64,000 nt of DNA from Armillaria gallica. Taxonomy: Eukaryota; Basidiomycota; Agaricomycetes; Agaricales; Physalacriaceae. The position numbers were made by a program, and so were the translations under genes. The notes beneath the pieces are model-generated. The model made no database searches, was not told where the DNA came from, and worked only from the letters and a program-made list of their open reading frames with translations. Below are positions 39,720 to 52,311 of this stretch, one piece after another; the first letter of the stretch is position 1, and each line of letters begins with the position of its first letter. The stretch is taken from contig JBANDB010000006.1 in NCBI GenBank assembly GCA_037576215.1, forward strand, positions 868,001 to 932,000. The letters are read 5' to 3'.

Positions 39720-41572
39720 TCATCGAATGAGCTTGCCGTAATCAAGGACACTGTCGACGTCAGGCCTGCTGGATTCTTTCTTGGGGAAGGCATTCCAGAA
39801 CCTCAGTGTCTCGTCACCAGCACCTGTGACGATCGTTTCACCGTCCGGACTCATGGCCAGGTACAAGACACGATTGGTATGCCCTGTCAACGATGCAACC
39901 ATACTGAGGGCTGGATATTTCCATATGCAAATCTGGTTCTGGGCGGTGGTCGATGAAAAGCCGTGGGTGGACACGAGTTCGTGCGAGGTCAAAGACCATA
40001 TGAGGTTGCAGACCTGAAACAGAACGAATTGGTTTTGAATAACGAATACAAGAACAGGAAAACGACGTTACCTGACTGCCAGTGTCAAGTTCATTCAACA
40101 TGGTACCATTAATCGTATTCCAGAATCGGATATGCTTATCCTGAGTCCCGCCACCTGTAGCAAGAACCCCAGGAATATGAGGATCCCACGCCAGAGCCTT
40201 GACCGCAGCAGTGTGTTCATGAATTTCCATAGCGGCGCATCTCCGGCCATTGAGTCATCCGCGTTAGTCGGATTCCTCGAAGCAGCAGCTCGCCTGGACC
40301 CTCTCAAATCCCAGATGCACACCTTGTTGTCATTACCACCGCTAGCAAGGTTGGCTTCCATAGGCCCTGCGTTCGCGCTCCACTTCAAGCCGCAAACTTC
40401 CTGTCGGTGACCTGTACATCGCTTGAAGGGATTCAACGTGGGATCGCGTACATCTCGATGGTGAACCGAACGATCTCGAGAACCGGAAGAGAGGACGTGA
40501 GCATTCCAAGCAAGGGCACCTATCCGTTGAGTGTGCGCCTCCTGGTACGTGCGTAGGAGTTTGAGTGCTACCGCGTCATAGATATGTAGGCGGCCGGATA
40601 GTGTACCGATGGCTAGTGTCGATCCCTGTCAAAACACAATGAGTCACGGAAGCTCGCTGTCATAGCTTGATAACCTTACTTTTTGTACCCAAGAGACAGA
40701 GCTAATGACATCAGTCGTGTTGGTAAGATCGCAAAGTTTCGATACGACGGCATTGTGAGCGGTCCATAGATAAACGCATGAGCCCAAGCCAACACCTAGG
40801 ACATTGGTGCTCGACCAGTCGACGAGATTGAGATAGAAGTCCTCGGCCAGCTCTGGAGCATCCAGAACACGGTAAGGCGTTTTGCAAACGCTCCGGAGCT
40901 TTCTACGTGGGCTTTCTAGAAGATGACGGCTCTCTGCGCGCACTGGGCTCATAGAATAGGCTTCATCGTTGGGTGAGTCGAGACGACGGGTAGGGGTGGA
41001 TGGGTTAGAAACAGATGGAGAATGGTATGTAAACAAGCGCTTCCGAGATGGCGTTGCAGGAAGGGCTGATGTAGAGGCCGTTGGCTGACGCGTTGGAGAA
41101 ACAGGTCGTTGGGGCGACGGCGGTGATACTTCGTTGTGGAGAATGTCGGTAAAAAGGTGGTTGGCTTGTTCTGCCAGGCAGAAAGGGGTCAATACTCGAA
41201 AAAGAGTGAGGAAGACGCCAACGCACCTTTCAACGCGTCCAGTTCCGAAGGTATTATCCTGTTTTTCTTTGAAGGTGTGACCGGTCCATGGTCCATCAAA
41301 TGGTACGACGTCCGCATATCACCACCATCCCGCGTTGGCACAAATCTATCACCATAGTCACTTGAATGCCTTGGAAACTCGACGGGAGACTCGGGTGCGC
41401 CACTGCTTTCGCTCGTTGTCGGCCTCGAATCCAAAGAAGGGGTTGAAGACAAATCGGAAGTGCCAAAAATCGGATTAAAGCGAGGACGGTTTCGTCTAGG
41501 AGCATCGTCGTCGCCGTCGGGTTGTTGCGCTCGTAAACGCTTGCCGAACGGCGAGTTCTTGAGCCCTGACAT
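39720..41572 (-). CDS. CDH1: APC/C activator CDH1 (fizzy-related WD40 protein)
   Basis: Cdh1 recruits substrates to the anaphase-promoting complex in late mitosis and G1. The ATG at 41570-41572 begins [20 protein letters not shown]. The C-box DRFVPTR, which binds the APC/C, is coded near 41340-41350. A phosphorylatable Ser-Pro-rich linker follows ([17 protein letters not shown]), then the entry to the propeller, [22 protein letters not shown] repeats include [52 protein letters not shown] and [15 protein letters not shown]. The C-terminus is LDYGKLIR, ending in the IR tail that docks on Cdc27. Together these separate it from generic WD proteins, and the N-terminus fits Cdh1 better than Cdc20. 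Four or more introns. Confidence 0.95.
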
Positions 41573-42032
41573 AGTGGGAGTAAGTGCGAACGGAGAGCGC
41601 CTTTCGAGTCCGACGCGCAACCGCCAGACAAACAAGTGGCACGTGCTTGCGGCATCCTGTCGGAGTTGAATATGTCTTTGTTGAATTGAGCTCCGCTTTT
41701 GATATGCCGACTCGGCGCGCCCCGCCGCCACGGCGCATCGGAAGACCCCTGGCTTTGCCCTGACTACGCCCTCAATCTCCCTGCTCCGGTCCCGACGGAA
41801 ATGACAGGTCATGACATAAAACTTGACTCAATCAACAGACAACGCGACCGATATATTAGGGTTATTTACTCACCAGGGTTGCTTATAACCTTGAAATATA
41901 GTGAAGAAGTCGTACGTCAAGGCGGGTTCTGGCCCGCAGCGTGCCGCCGTTGCCGACTCTGATTAAAATAGAAGTTTCTCGCTCTTCCACTGTACTATCA
42001 TCTCTAACCGACCGCGAACGCGTCAAAACACG

Positions 42033-43087
42033 ATGGACTCACGCGACGACAAGCCAGAGGAAGGACAGACCAAAATTACAGTCAAGCCGGTGGTCGGTAA
42101 AGATGGTAACACCCGTGCCTTCTGGTCCTTCGAAGACTCCAAGATCAAAGACATGTACGACGACTCGGTCCCCACAAAGAAGGAGCGTCGAGAGAATTTG
42201 GATAATGTCACCGTGTCCTGCGATAATTGCGAAAAAACCTTGCGTCGCGCAGATATCAAGGTGTGCTCGCGTTGCAAAAATGTGGGTCTTAAAACATTTC
42301 TAGGCGCGACAGTATATTAAGTCGTTATAGGCACGTTACTGCTCCCCTGAATGCCAGAAATCCCACTGGCGCAAGCACAAAGCTGACTGTGGACCTGGAC
42401 ACTGTACCATTCTCAAACTGGCCGAACGCTCCCTTGCAGTCCCCACTCTCATGGAATACCTCATATTCGCCGCAATTCTCCACCTCGACCTCATAACAGC
42501 ACCAGAAAATGCAGGGACCCACTTCATCCACGTTCATTGCACCCTTCAGCCTGCAGACATCAGTTCATACTTGCAGCGACTCCTCTCTGGCGGACCAGAG
42601 GATGACAATCCCGAACAAATGGTCGCGTACGGTAAAATCGAGAAAATATCCAAGGAAGACGCGCCATAGAGAACCAGGAAATGCGACACCGCCTTTCGGC
42701 AATCCTACAAAGGAGCTTTGCCAGTTATCACTGTTTGGTTTACGGCGGAGGACGGCGGAGGGACACAAGGCGAGGTTTCCAAGACGATGGAGATCCCTTT
42801 GGGCATGCTCACCTATGTTAAGGAGAAGGGGACGATGAAATTCAGGTCATCGATGCTTGGTGATACAGAGTATCCCTTAAATGCAGAGACACTCAGGGAG
42901 TAAGTAAATTCTGTCTAATACTTCGAAACATCGTTTAACTTTTGGATTATGCAGATCCATCAACAATCACATCAGAATGGACAAGCCCAATCAAATGCGT
43001 CTCCGTGTGGTGAGCCATCTCTTTAAAACCTCCAAGTTCCATCAATTAATCGTGACTTGGCGACAGAAGAAGAAATCAATAAAATAG
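42033..43087 (+). CDS. MYND-type zinc finger protein
   Basis: The ATG at 42033 begins MDSRDDKPEEGQTKITVKPV. The MYND finger is CDNCEKTLRRADIKVCSRCK, spliced by a GTGGGT...TATAG intron to NARYCSPECQKSHWRKHKAD and the last Cys, so all zinc ligands of the C-C...C-C...C-C...H-C pattern are present. MYND fingers mediate protein contacts. After AERSLAVPTLMEYLIFAAIL the frame meets TAG at 42667. A GTAAAA...AAAG intron (42633-42713, 81 nt) removes it and restores PVITVWFTAEDGGGTQGEV, but its acceptor is weak. The last two short exons end MRLRV + KKKSIK (stop 43085-43087). The specific role is unknown. Confidence 0.75.
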
Positions 43088-43736
43088 AAGTTTTCCTGGG
43101 ACTGATTCTCAGCAAATTCTCGGTATTTTTATCGTGTCATACTATTTCGATTGCTATTCTGCTTTATTTTTTAATGATCTATAATGGCAAGCTACATATG
43201 CTTTTATTCGAGATGCCTGAGAGTATTTTCTATTTTCTTGACAAGGACTAAGGAACCCGACCCGCCTCCACTTCGTTTCATCTCCAATACACCTTAAACT
43301 CATCATTCTTTTATTGGTGTTCGTTGTTGTTCAAGTTTCTGTTTCCCCCATCTTTTAATCGCCAGTGACTTCCCTGGAGACTTCTTGTCTCAAGTTCTAG
43401 GCCGCCCATGCTCTTTTTCCATGCGCGCCAGAAGCCTAGAGAGAGAAGGACGCACTTGGCTTTCTTATCATCCCCAGAACTACAGAGAACGTTCGATTGA
43501 AACTTTTCTCATCTAACAAGACTCATACGCACCGCAATGGATGATCAGATCTAGCGGTGATGGATCGGGGTTTTGATCGCAAAGTAAATGCCCGAAAAGG
43601 TAAACGTTGAACTTGACCTTTCCTTGTATTAAGTAGACAAGGTTGCTAGGCGGACGGGCCCTTCAAGTAGCATGGCGATACATCTCTGCAGCAAATCTCG
43701 TTCATCGAACCTCTGTTTCTCTCTACTCTCACTCTC
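43088..43736. other. Spacer, promoter of the F-box gene
   Basis: About 650 bp, pyrimidine-rich in places. No gene, repeat or RNA recognised. Confidence 0.4.
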
Positions 43737-45774
43737 ATGCGACCCGGAAGAGGACAATCTATACGGCTCCGCCTACCAGAGCCACTAGCAGACCCGACCC
43801 CAAGCACCTCAAAGCCTTCCAGGGCCGAAAAGGTGCCCGGAGTTTGGTCGACTTCATCACCATGTGTGAACATGGGTTTTCGAAGGAACCCCAAATGTTT
43901 TATATGTCGACTCCCGTTCGACCTGCTGGTGGACCAGATTTTTATATACTTGTCCGTGGCAGACATTATCCGTCTACGCAGGGTGGGTTTCTTTCGCGAC
44001 TCAGATAGATCACGACGCGTCAACTCACTGTCTCTGTCTCGCAGCTTAACAGAGCCTTCTTCGTCCTCACTCACGAATCCACCATCTGGAAACGCTTTTT
44101 GAACTGTCTCCAAAGGCCCATTCCATATTTTCACGACAAGCGATTCAGTTTCGGTCCTCTAGACTTTGAGCCGGAGCGCCTGCTAGCCCAGACATCGTCG
44201 GCCGATGATAACTGGAGATCCGACTTTACGAGAGCGTTCCACGCAAACACGGTTTTCCTCGACGGAGTGGCGTACGACATGAAGCTGCTACCAGGAGGAA
44301 AGTATCTTGTTGCTGCAGGGAAGAATGCGACGCATATCATCGCATTGTTCGAACTCTGTGGAGATCGTCCCGATCAAATGGTTTTCCGTCTCATCTCTTC
44401 CACGCACCTCCACCATCGGGCTTTCCAGCTCCAAGCTAGGTTCATGCCCTACAACAAAGAGCCATGTTTGTTCATTGGATATGTCTATCGAGCATACAGC
44501 CTGGGGCACAACGATAACGGGTAAGAACCACATTTGTAATGACATGTCTGTTGTTATTGATAATTTTGGATACTAGTGTCGATTTGTCTGAAATCGATTA
44601 TAATTGTACACCTGGTAATTCATCTGTCCGGTGGATTTGGCGATGGTCGTGCATCAAAATGGACCAGTTGAAGGACACTGCGAACCTACCGCTGACATTG
44701 ACGTGGGCTGATTGGTACGCGTGCGAGTCACCCATTTTTGACGTAGGCTTTTTTGCGATCAACGAGGTGCCCCTCGTTGCATTTGTTCAAAAGCCATCCA
44801 CGGTCGTTTTTTCCAACCTGCTAGCAGAAGGCGAAGCGCTACCACACATAGCGGTCTGCAAGTCTTCCAACACTATGCGAGTTAGTGTGTTTGTCCTTTC
44901 CAGATGACTTCAATACTAATCTATAATAATATCTAGCACCTTCGCATCCGAGCTCTCCGCGTCATCCCTAGACAGAACCAGTTCTTGGTGATTCAATCCT
45001 CTCTTGAGAACCAACATTTCGCCCAAATCTATCGCATGCCAAAATTCGGCAAACACCATCAAGAGCCCGACGAGACACGGCTCCTGGACATTCATGGTTT
45101 TATCCCTTCTTTTCAGATATCGGATAACTATCAGTCCATGGATTACATTCCCGGCCATCCAAACTATTTCCAGAGCCTGAATTACGATCCTCCGCCCATC
45201 TCCATCTTTATACAGACAAGCAATCCACCCGGCTTGGTTCATTATACGATGATGCCTATGAGTGACCGAGCCGACGACGTCTACTACACCGTAGAAGGAA
45301 ACTCATTCACTCAGCAGTCTCGCAATGACAAGGAGCAGTACGACGTCCTGCCCGGCATACACCGCGCTCTAGTCTACAAAACCGTTTACGATGACACCAC
45401 TCAAACGCAGGGTATCAGAGCTGCGGCGCTATCTGAACAAGAAAAGGCCTCACCCAGCCTACATCTCCGGCTTTCGAGAAGTGAGAGAGCCTTTGTTGCG
45501 CAGATATGCAATGGAAACCTGGAGGCCGATCCCCGTTTACCTATCCATTACCCTACCGGACGAAATTCTGCAGAGGATAAGAACGGTAGGCATGGGTACG
45601 ATTGCTTGGGACGAAGGTACAGGACGAGTGTGCATCAGTTCACGGGATAGTAAAATTGTGGTTTTGGATATGGGGAGGGCCCTTCCGGTGGACGAAACGG
45701 TTGAATATTTAGATCAAGTGGCCACAGGCATGTCGGTAGATAGTCTTAGTAGTAGATCAGGCCGATGGGTATGA
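43737..45774 (+). CDS. F-box protein with propeller-like body, frame break near its end
   Basis: The ATG at 43737 begins MRPGRGQSIRLRLPEPLADP. The F-box is LPFDLLVDQIFIYLSVADII, RLRR spliced to LNRAFFVLTHESTIWKRFL, which should bind Skp1. The body contains blade-like strands: LLPGGKYLVAAGKNATHIIA, VPLVAFVQKPSTVVFSNLLA and IRALRVIPRQNQFLVIQSS. Its end is GMGTIAWDEGTGRVCISSRD, SKIVVLDMGRALPV. The conserved end (VSELRRYLNKKRPHPAYISG onwards) is one frame away from the preceding exon (LVYKTVYDDTTQTQ). The switch falls at a GGG run (45410-45412), and no GT-AG intron explains it. Either an extra G is an assembly error or the allele is damaged. The stop lies 18 bp from the convergent MutY gene. Confidence 0.72.
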
Positions 45775-45791
45775 TATGTAAATTAATATGG

Positions 45792-47711
45792 TCACGATGC
45801 AATCTCCCATAATGTCTTCACCTGGTCCCATATCTTATTCGTGCTCTTTCCGACGCTGATAAAGAGTTAGAGCTATTGTGACCGTGTGACAACTCGTACT
45901 TACTTTGAGATAGATATCTCATTCATAGATTTCCACATTCTGGCCTTTGCACGGCCATGGGAGGGCCCCTGAGGCTGGACAGTCTCCGGTGGTTCATCCC
46001 CCCCTTCGATTATAACCCACTGCACCCTGTATGTTTTTCTGATGTGCGAGAAGACATGGATGACATCGCCTGCCGGCTGGATTTTAACTATTGTGCATGA
46101 TGGATCAGACTGTTCAATATCAGTAGACCCAGGGACCCGGATAGGCGACTGGAATAAGGCAGAGAGCTGAGCCCGAAGAATTTCTACAATGCGAGCATCT
46201 GACAATGTTCCAGAAACATTGGCTTCTGTGGGGAACTCATACAATCCGGCAAGTAGCCCTATCATGGTGATTGGTCAGGTAGAGACGACGGTTCTTTTCA
46301 AGCAATGCGAACCTTCACTCGGCCGACGAACGAGAAGGAACTGCCTGTTTTCAGGATCGGACTTGGAACGCCATTCCATGACGTTTACAAGGTCAATTTC
46401 CACGCGAGGCTTTTTTCGTTCTGCTTTCATAGGATAAGCGGCGACGCCACGCTCCGAGCGTGGATCACACAAAGTACAGAGATCCTCGATATCCTGCTGG
46501 AGCGGAACTGACTGTGTGCGGTGTCAGATACCAGTACATGCAAGTAAGCGTCAACATGCCTTAACCTCACTCTGATATGCTGCACACTGTGATTTTAGCG
46601 GGCACTGTTCACAGTCAGGAGCACGGACTTTGCAAACCGTGCTTCCCAACTCGATTAAAGCCTGATTTATGTCTCCTGGGTACCGATTTCGTACCATGGA
46701 ATCATCGGATTCTTGGCCCTTGCCTACAGACTTAACAAATGTTTCATAGCTAAACACTGGAAGACTTTACCGCAGTTTTCGGTTTGAACCAAGGCAGTCG
46801 CCGCCGCCCATAGAATATTAAGGGTGGTCGCTGCTTTGGGAGACGCGTGAAGCGCAAGGAGCCTACTAAGCAGTCGGTGCACATTGCCATCCAACTATAA
46901 GCCGCTTTTCAGTTCGTAGCTGATTAGTAAATGTTGATATTCTCAGACTCACGACAGGAACGCGTTCTCCATATGCGATAGAACAGACAGCGCCTGCGGT
47001 ATATCGTCCAACACCTGGAATATGCGCTTCGAGATCACGCGCATTATCCGGTAGCAGACCTTTATACTTCGCGACGGTTATCTGAGACCCGGAGAGTAGG
47101 CGACTAGCACGTTTATAATATCCGAGGCCCTTCCACATGGCATTAACTCCGTCAATGGTAGCAGCCGCCTGAATCAACCGGGTAAATAGATTGATATTTA
47201 CAAGAATAATACGCACAAGGTCATATATGGTCGGGAACCTGTAAATATGAGTGATGGTTTGAGTCACCATAATGCCAGACTTACCTGGACATCCAAGACT
47301 TGTAGTATGGGATGACGGTGGCAACTTGGGTCTGCTGCAACATAAATTCTGACACCAATACCTACATTTAAGCGCTAGGAATGCGAAGGGGCACACTGAA
47401 AAACTCACTTCGTAGGCCCTCTGCGCGCGTTCCTCTGGACCTAAGTTAGGATCGTACTCCTTTCGCCACGGCATACCACGCGTTGCATGAGCATGAGAAT
47501 ACCATCGCAATAGTGCATCACAGATCTCGTCCGCGTTACTAATGACGTGCTGAGATTTGGAGTGGTCGTTCGAATATTGAGCACTAGATGGCGTAGCTAG
47601 CTGCTTTCTGGGTACTGGTGCTTTGCGTTTTTTCATGCTCGAGCCGTAGTCACTGTCGCTTTCATCCTGAAAAAAGTCGTCGTCAGATTCGACGCGTCTA
47701 CGTTTTCCCAT
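45792..47711 (-). CDS. myh1: MutY/MUTYH adenine DNA glycosylase
   Basis: MutY removes adenine mispaired with 8-oxoguanine. The start MGKRRRVESDDDFFQDESDS (ATG 47709-47711) gives a basic/acidic nuclear N-terminus. The HhH-GPD domain begins LLRWYSHAHATRGMPWRKEY. The catalytic Glu lies in VLVSEFMLQQTQVATVIPYY, spliced after RAYE. The helix-hairpin-helix is LEAHIPGVGRYTAGAVCSIA, with the catalytic Asp in LDGNVHRLLSRL. The [4Fe-4S] loop is CKVRAPDCEQCPLKSQC (spacing 6-2-5). A NUDIX-like 8-oxoG recognition domain follows (FLLVRRPSEGLLAGLYEFPT; VIHVFSHIRKTYRVQWVI). A last small exon after a GTAAGT donor gives VGKSTNKIWDQVKTLWEIAS, with stop TGA at 45792-45794. About eight introns. Its 5' end is duplicated at 53563-53767. 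Confidence 0.94.
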
Positions 47712-48483
47712 GATGGCGTAAAGCAAAGGCAGTTGAATGGCCCCGGGAGTGGGGGGAGAGCTGCTTAGGCACGCCTTTCGCGAGTGGTATTCCGGAGGAC
47801 CGTCTTCAGGCTTATCTCTGGCAGTCGAGACTTGAATGGGCCAGGTGGGTGGGTCGAAAATCGGTAGTGATGGTGCAACAACAACAAGTCGCTCGGACGC
47901 GACGATCGACCACGAGGCGCATCCGGCCCGGCCCAAACAGTGGCGTGGGATTATAACCACGAAGGTGACGCAAATCCGAATCTCGATCAGAACTTTCATG
48001 TATCAACCTAATTTCTTGTCGTACATAGGTCATTGGTGTATCTGTCTTCCTGCGACCATGCCTCGATTGAGGCACATTTGGAAATGACTCTTGCTACTGC
48101 AATACTACTGTCAGTGTCACTGATCATCTTTTTGATGGTTTACGGTGACAGGCCACATTCAGGATAAAATTCGCAGTAACTTGGTTTCTAGTAATTCACC
48201 TGTACAGTACGACTAGACGTACTGTCTTCCTATCTCTTTGCACTATCTCTTCAAGGTGTCAGCAGCACAGCGGCGGTAGTACAGCCACGGTCATCGTTTC
48301 GAAGAATTTTGTTACATAGCATTGATGCCCAGAAAGCTCAAGGTCTTTGGGTAATCCTATTCGACATTCTTACCAGGGTGGGAGTCCCAGACTGCAACGA
48401 CTTATTTAGCCCTGTGAAGGGCCCGCTCATTAGGACCAAGTCCAACAACCAGTCTCTCTTTTCTCTTCTAGGGCCTACTGGTT
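47712..48483. other. Divergent promoter region, MutY / glutaminase
   Basis: This 770-bp spacer lies between divergent starts. An open frame continues upstream of the MutY ATG to 47999, but it lacks family features and is probably leader sequence. No other signal seen. Confidence 0.4.
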
Positions 48484-51400
48484 ATGCTGCTATCCGTCCT
48501 CTTTCTAGTTGTTTGCTTCCCCTGTCCAACTGTTGTCCGCTCTGCGTTTTACCCAGCCGCACTTCCTTTGGCCGTTCGCTCCCCGTACTTCCAGTGCTAC
48601 GCTGACACCCGCGCCGGTAATCCTACTGACAAATGGCCCCAGTTTTGGACTGAGAGCAGGGTACGTTTTGTCGTCTGCTGTTCCTTTGTTATTGTCTGAT
48701 TGTTTCTAGACTTTGGGCTGGAGTGGATTGATTCGCATCGACGGCACGACCTTCCACTTATGGGGACAATCTGGACCTGCCACGAACTTGATTTTCGAGG
48801 TTACTCCTACTCGCACCATTTTCTCCATACATGCCAACACAATGGATGTGAACGTGACATTTTTGAGTCCAATAGAGGTGAGTTTTTTTAACAGATCCAG
48901 CGTTTACTTTGACTGATTTAGGTAACGAGCCGTCAAACTTGGTTCTTCAGTCGCTTCCTTTTCCTACGTTTATATTGATGTAGAGTCGAACGACGGACAA
49001 GAGCATTCAATACAGCTCTATTCGGATATCAGTACCGGTGCGTGTATACTGTGGCATTCATGACTGATGTCTTCGCTTACCATGAGCTATGTAGAGTGGA
49101 TCTCTGGCGATGATAAATCTTTGGCCAAGTGGAGCACCACTGAAACAGATTCTTCGAGAATCCATAAAGCTGCTCGACAATCACCATTATCAATGCAAGA
49201 GATAAATAGCTTAGCCGAAGATGCGACGGTGTACTACGCATTTCCCATAGTACGCATGTTCGTGTGATCTCCCAGCTAAAGACTTTGACAGGGATATTTT
49301 TTAGAGCAACGATGTCACATATGAGACCGGCACTTACAGTGTTGTTTGGGGTGATTTTATAAGAAACGGTGCTTTGTTCAACACCGTAGACATAAATTTC
49401 CGTGCAATTTCAGAGTAAGCTGCTGGGATTCTACACGCATACATTCACTGATATCTTTGGTTAGTCACTTCGTCGCGCTCAGCCATGCCGTCAATCTCAA
49501 TAACATTACTAGTACAACTTCGTCAGTTGTCTGGGCGATAGGACTTGTCCGTGACCCAGTAGTTAGTCTTAACTCGACAAGCGTAATCAGCAACCGCAGT
49601 TCATATTTTTGGACTGCATACAGTACGGTCAGCGACGCAGTACGTGCCTTTTTGCTGAGATAGATTTTACAGACTCATGTATCACCAGATCGATTTCTTT
49701 CTTAGTGATTTCTCCGACGCTAAGCAAAGAGCTATCGACCTCGATAATAAGATCATGTCTGACGCCCGCCAGATCTCCGATAATTATGTAGATCTTGTTA
49801 CACTCGCTGCTCGTCAAGCCTTAGCCGTAGATATAACAGTGTCCAAATCCAGCAAAGGACAATGGAATACATCGGACGTTATGACGTTCATGAAGGATGT
49901 GGGTAATTCGCGGTGGGTAATTCAAAATCCCTCGTATCTTGTCAACAGGTTGACTTATACCTTTTAGTCGCGTCAATCCTGTTGAAATACTATATGCGAC
50001 CTTCCCCTCCTATCTTTATTTCAATACAACGTGGGCCGGATATCTTCTCGAGCCACTGCTACGATATCAGCAGTCCTCGCAGTATACTGAAACCTATGCT
50101 GCCCCAGATCTCGGTTTGTTCCGTTCTACATAGCTATGAGCTTTGTTCTGATACGTGTCTCAAGGCTTGTTGTATCCTATTATCGGGGGAAATAATGGTC
50201 CATCAATATCCGGGGCCTTAGAAGGTAAGCCACCACGTCTTTCAATTGCTGGATTCATCTGATGGACCCCGCAGATTCAGGAAATATGCTCATCATGGGC
50301 TGGGCTCATGCCAGATTTTCTGGTGATCATTCAATGATATCACGATACGTGCGTCTCACTTCACCTTCGTTTGATTATCAAGCCTAACACGGTGCAAAGT
50401 ATGAACTATATAAGCAATGGGCAGACTATCTGATTTCGTCCACATTGAGCCCGAACGGCTAGTGCGTCTTAGCAACTCCCGCCGCTGTCCACTCTTATCG
50501 ACACCATTCTTCTAGCACGGATGCAGATGGGTTGGGTGACGCGAACATGACTAACTTAGTAATTAAGGGCATCATTGGCATCAAGGCTATGTCAGAAATC
50601 AGTCAAGCGTTAGGAAGAAGCCAAGATGCTGAGACGTACTCGGTGCGCCACTTCGTAGGCTATGATTTCGTTACTCCTGTGCTGATTTATAGTAGTCCAC
50701 AGCCAAATCGTACGTCGATCAATGGCAGATTTCGGCTGGCTCAACAGGCCACCTCCTCTCTACTTTCGGAGCGACAGCCGACCCATCATCCTGGTCTCTT
50801 GTATACAATCTATACGCGGACAAACTGTTAGGAACAGAACTTGTCGACTCCAGCGTCAGTGCCCGCGACAATGCTACTGTGTCTGTATTGCTAATCTCCT
50901 TGCAGATCTATAGTAACCAAGACACCTTCTACTCCCATGAGGCCGATACATGTAAATTTAGCGTTTCTAACTCGTTTTGCGTGTCTCAATCATGATTAAG
51001 CTGGTGTATATGGGATACAGTATGACAGTAATGTTACCAACCAAGCGAAATCTCGTATGGTTTAACCTTTTCCCTTCACTTTTAGATACTCAAATGGCCC
51101 CTACTTAGACTGGACTATGTTTACTGCTGGGGCTTCGAATGATACCACCCTACGCGATACCCTTATTTCACTGATTCACACAAAAGCAGGCTCAAACGTT
51201 TCTGCTGGTGTCTTCCCTTTGACATACGATCCTAATCAAGGGACCTCAATTAGTGGTCAGGCTAGGTACGCAATACCCATCTTTGCAAAGCGCAGATACT
51301 AACAGACTATTGATCAGCCCCGGCCAAGGAGCCGTATTTTCATTGATGACTCTACGGTTGTTTGTTTATCTATGTCCTTAATTTATCGCTTACGCAGCCT

Positions 51401-52008
51401 TGTCTGTAGTCCTCAAAATTGGAAAAATCAGACAGACTCCGGTGGGGACGGTTCGTCCACTGGCATCGGAGACAATTCATCTAGTAAAAACGATCAGACC
51501 TCCTCTTCAAGCTCGTCCAATGTCGGTGCAATTGCGGGTGGCGTTGTTGGCGGACTTATCACTCTCACTCTTCTCGTTTTCGGCGTCTTGATGTATCAAA
51601 GACGCCAAAGGCAAAAACATGAGGACACAAATGACCAACGATCTGCGTGGCCTTCCTCTACCAGCGGCGCGCCCCTCTTGATTCCCCAACCCTACGACCA
51701 CACGGGTCTTATAGGTCACAGAACCCTTTACTGCCATTGCGTCCAGGACAGCAGTATGCTTCCGCGGAACCTTATCCTCAGCGTGACGGACAGCAACCGA
51801 TCATCGAGTCGTCAAGTACAAGTTCTGGACCAACGGCCATAGCATCTACGCCATCCCATGGATCATCATCAAGTGTGAACCGGAATGGGAATCCAACTCG
51901 ATTCATAATATTTCGGTCCAACTTCGGAATGAGATGGAGAACCTACGGAGAGAGGTCGAAGAGATTCGGGCCAGGAGTTTCTACGAACCTCCACCACAAT
52001 ACACATGA
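48484..52008 (+). CDS. Membrane-anchored glutaminase A-like protein (DUF4965/DUF5127/DUF1793)
   Basis: Secreted GtaA-type glutaminases deamidate glutamine. The ATG at 48484 gives the signal peptide MLLSVLFLVVCFPCPTVVRS, followed by PLAVRSPYFQCYAD, DKWPQFWTESR and LGWSGLIRIDGTTFHLWGQS. The central domains include SLSMQEINSLAEDATVYYAF-like sequence, DAKQRAIDLDNKIMSDARQI, DNYVDLVTLAARQALAVDIT, VNPVEILYATFPSYLYFN, GHAHARFSGDHSMISRYYEL-like sequence and DGLGDANMTNLVIKGIIGIK. The domain ends MFTAGASNDTTLRDTLISLI. A Ser-rich stalk then leads to the helix AIAGGVVGGLITLTLLVFGV, a basic stop-transfer stretch (MYQRRQRQK) and a cytosolic tail ending ARSFYEPPPQYT, with stop TGA at 52006-52008. This makes it type I membrane-bound, and the tail ends in a PPxY motif. 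Over a dozen introns; some junctions are approximate. Confidence 0.88.
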
Positions 52009-52219
52009 AAAGTAGGAACCTTGCATCCATCAATATTTTCTTCACACAGTGGCACACCATTGCTGCTTTACCGTTGATAAATGTAACTTCTCCTGTAAAT
52101 CTAGTGCGCGATTATAGTATGTGTCGTTACTCCACTTCAACCATCTTATCAATCCGAAAAGCCTTCAATAAACGACTTGCAGAGTCTAAGCAGTCTCAAA
52201 GATTAGATGCTCCCGTAGC

Positions 52220-52311
52220 GGCGAGTCCCTGATTCTTTCCATTTCTTCGGATTTATTTTCGACAGATCGAAATGCACTATAAGATATCAGCTGCAGGCTT
52301 TCTCATGCTTT
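52220..52311. repeat. Second copy of the dispersed repeat
   Basis: This is the counterpart of 22531-22624, same orientation, with a short insertion after ATTCTTT and scattered substitutions. It lies about 210 bp downstream of the glutaminase stop. The two copies sit 30 kb apart in unrelated contexts. Confidence 0.65.

Noticed and set aside
42633..42713. Nonsense mutation in the MYND gene (TAG at 42667)
   Set aside because: A GT...AAAG intron of 81 nt restores the frame, so a broken gene is not required, although the acceptor is weak.
47712..47999. Longer N-terminus for MutY
   Set aside because: The upstream part has no family similarity and the chosen ATG gives the usual basic/acidic start.
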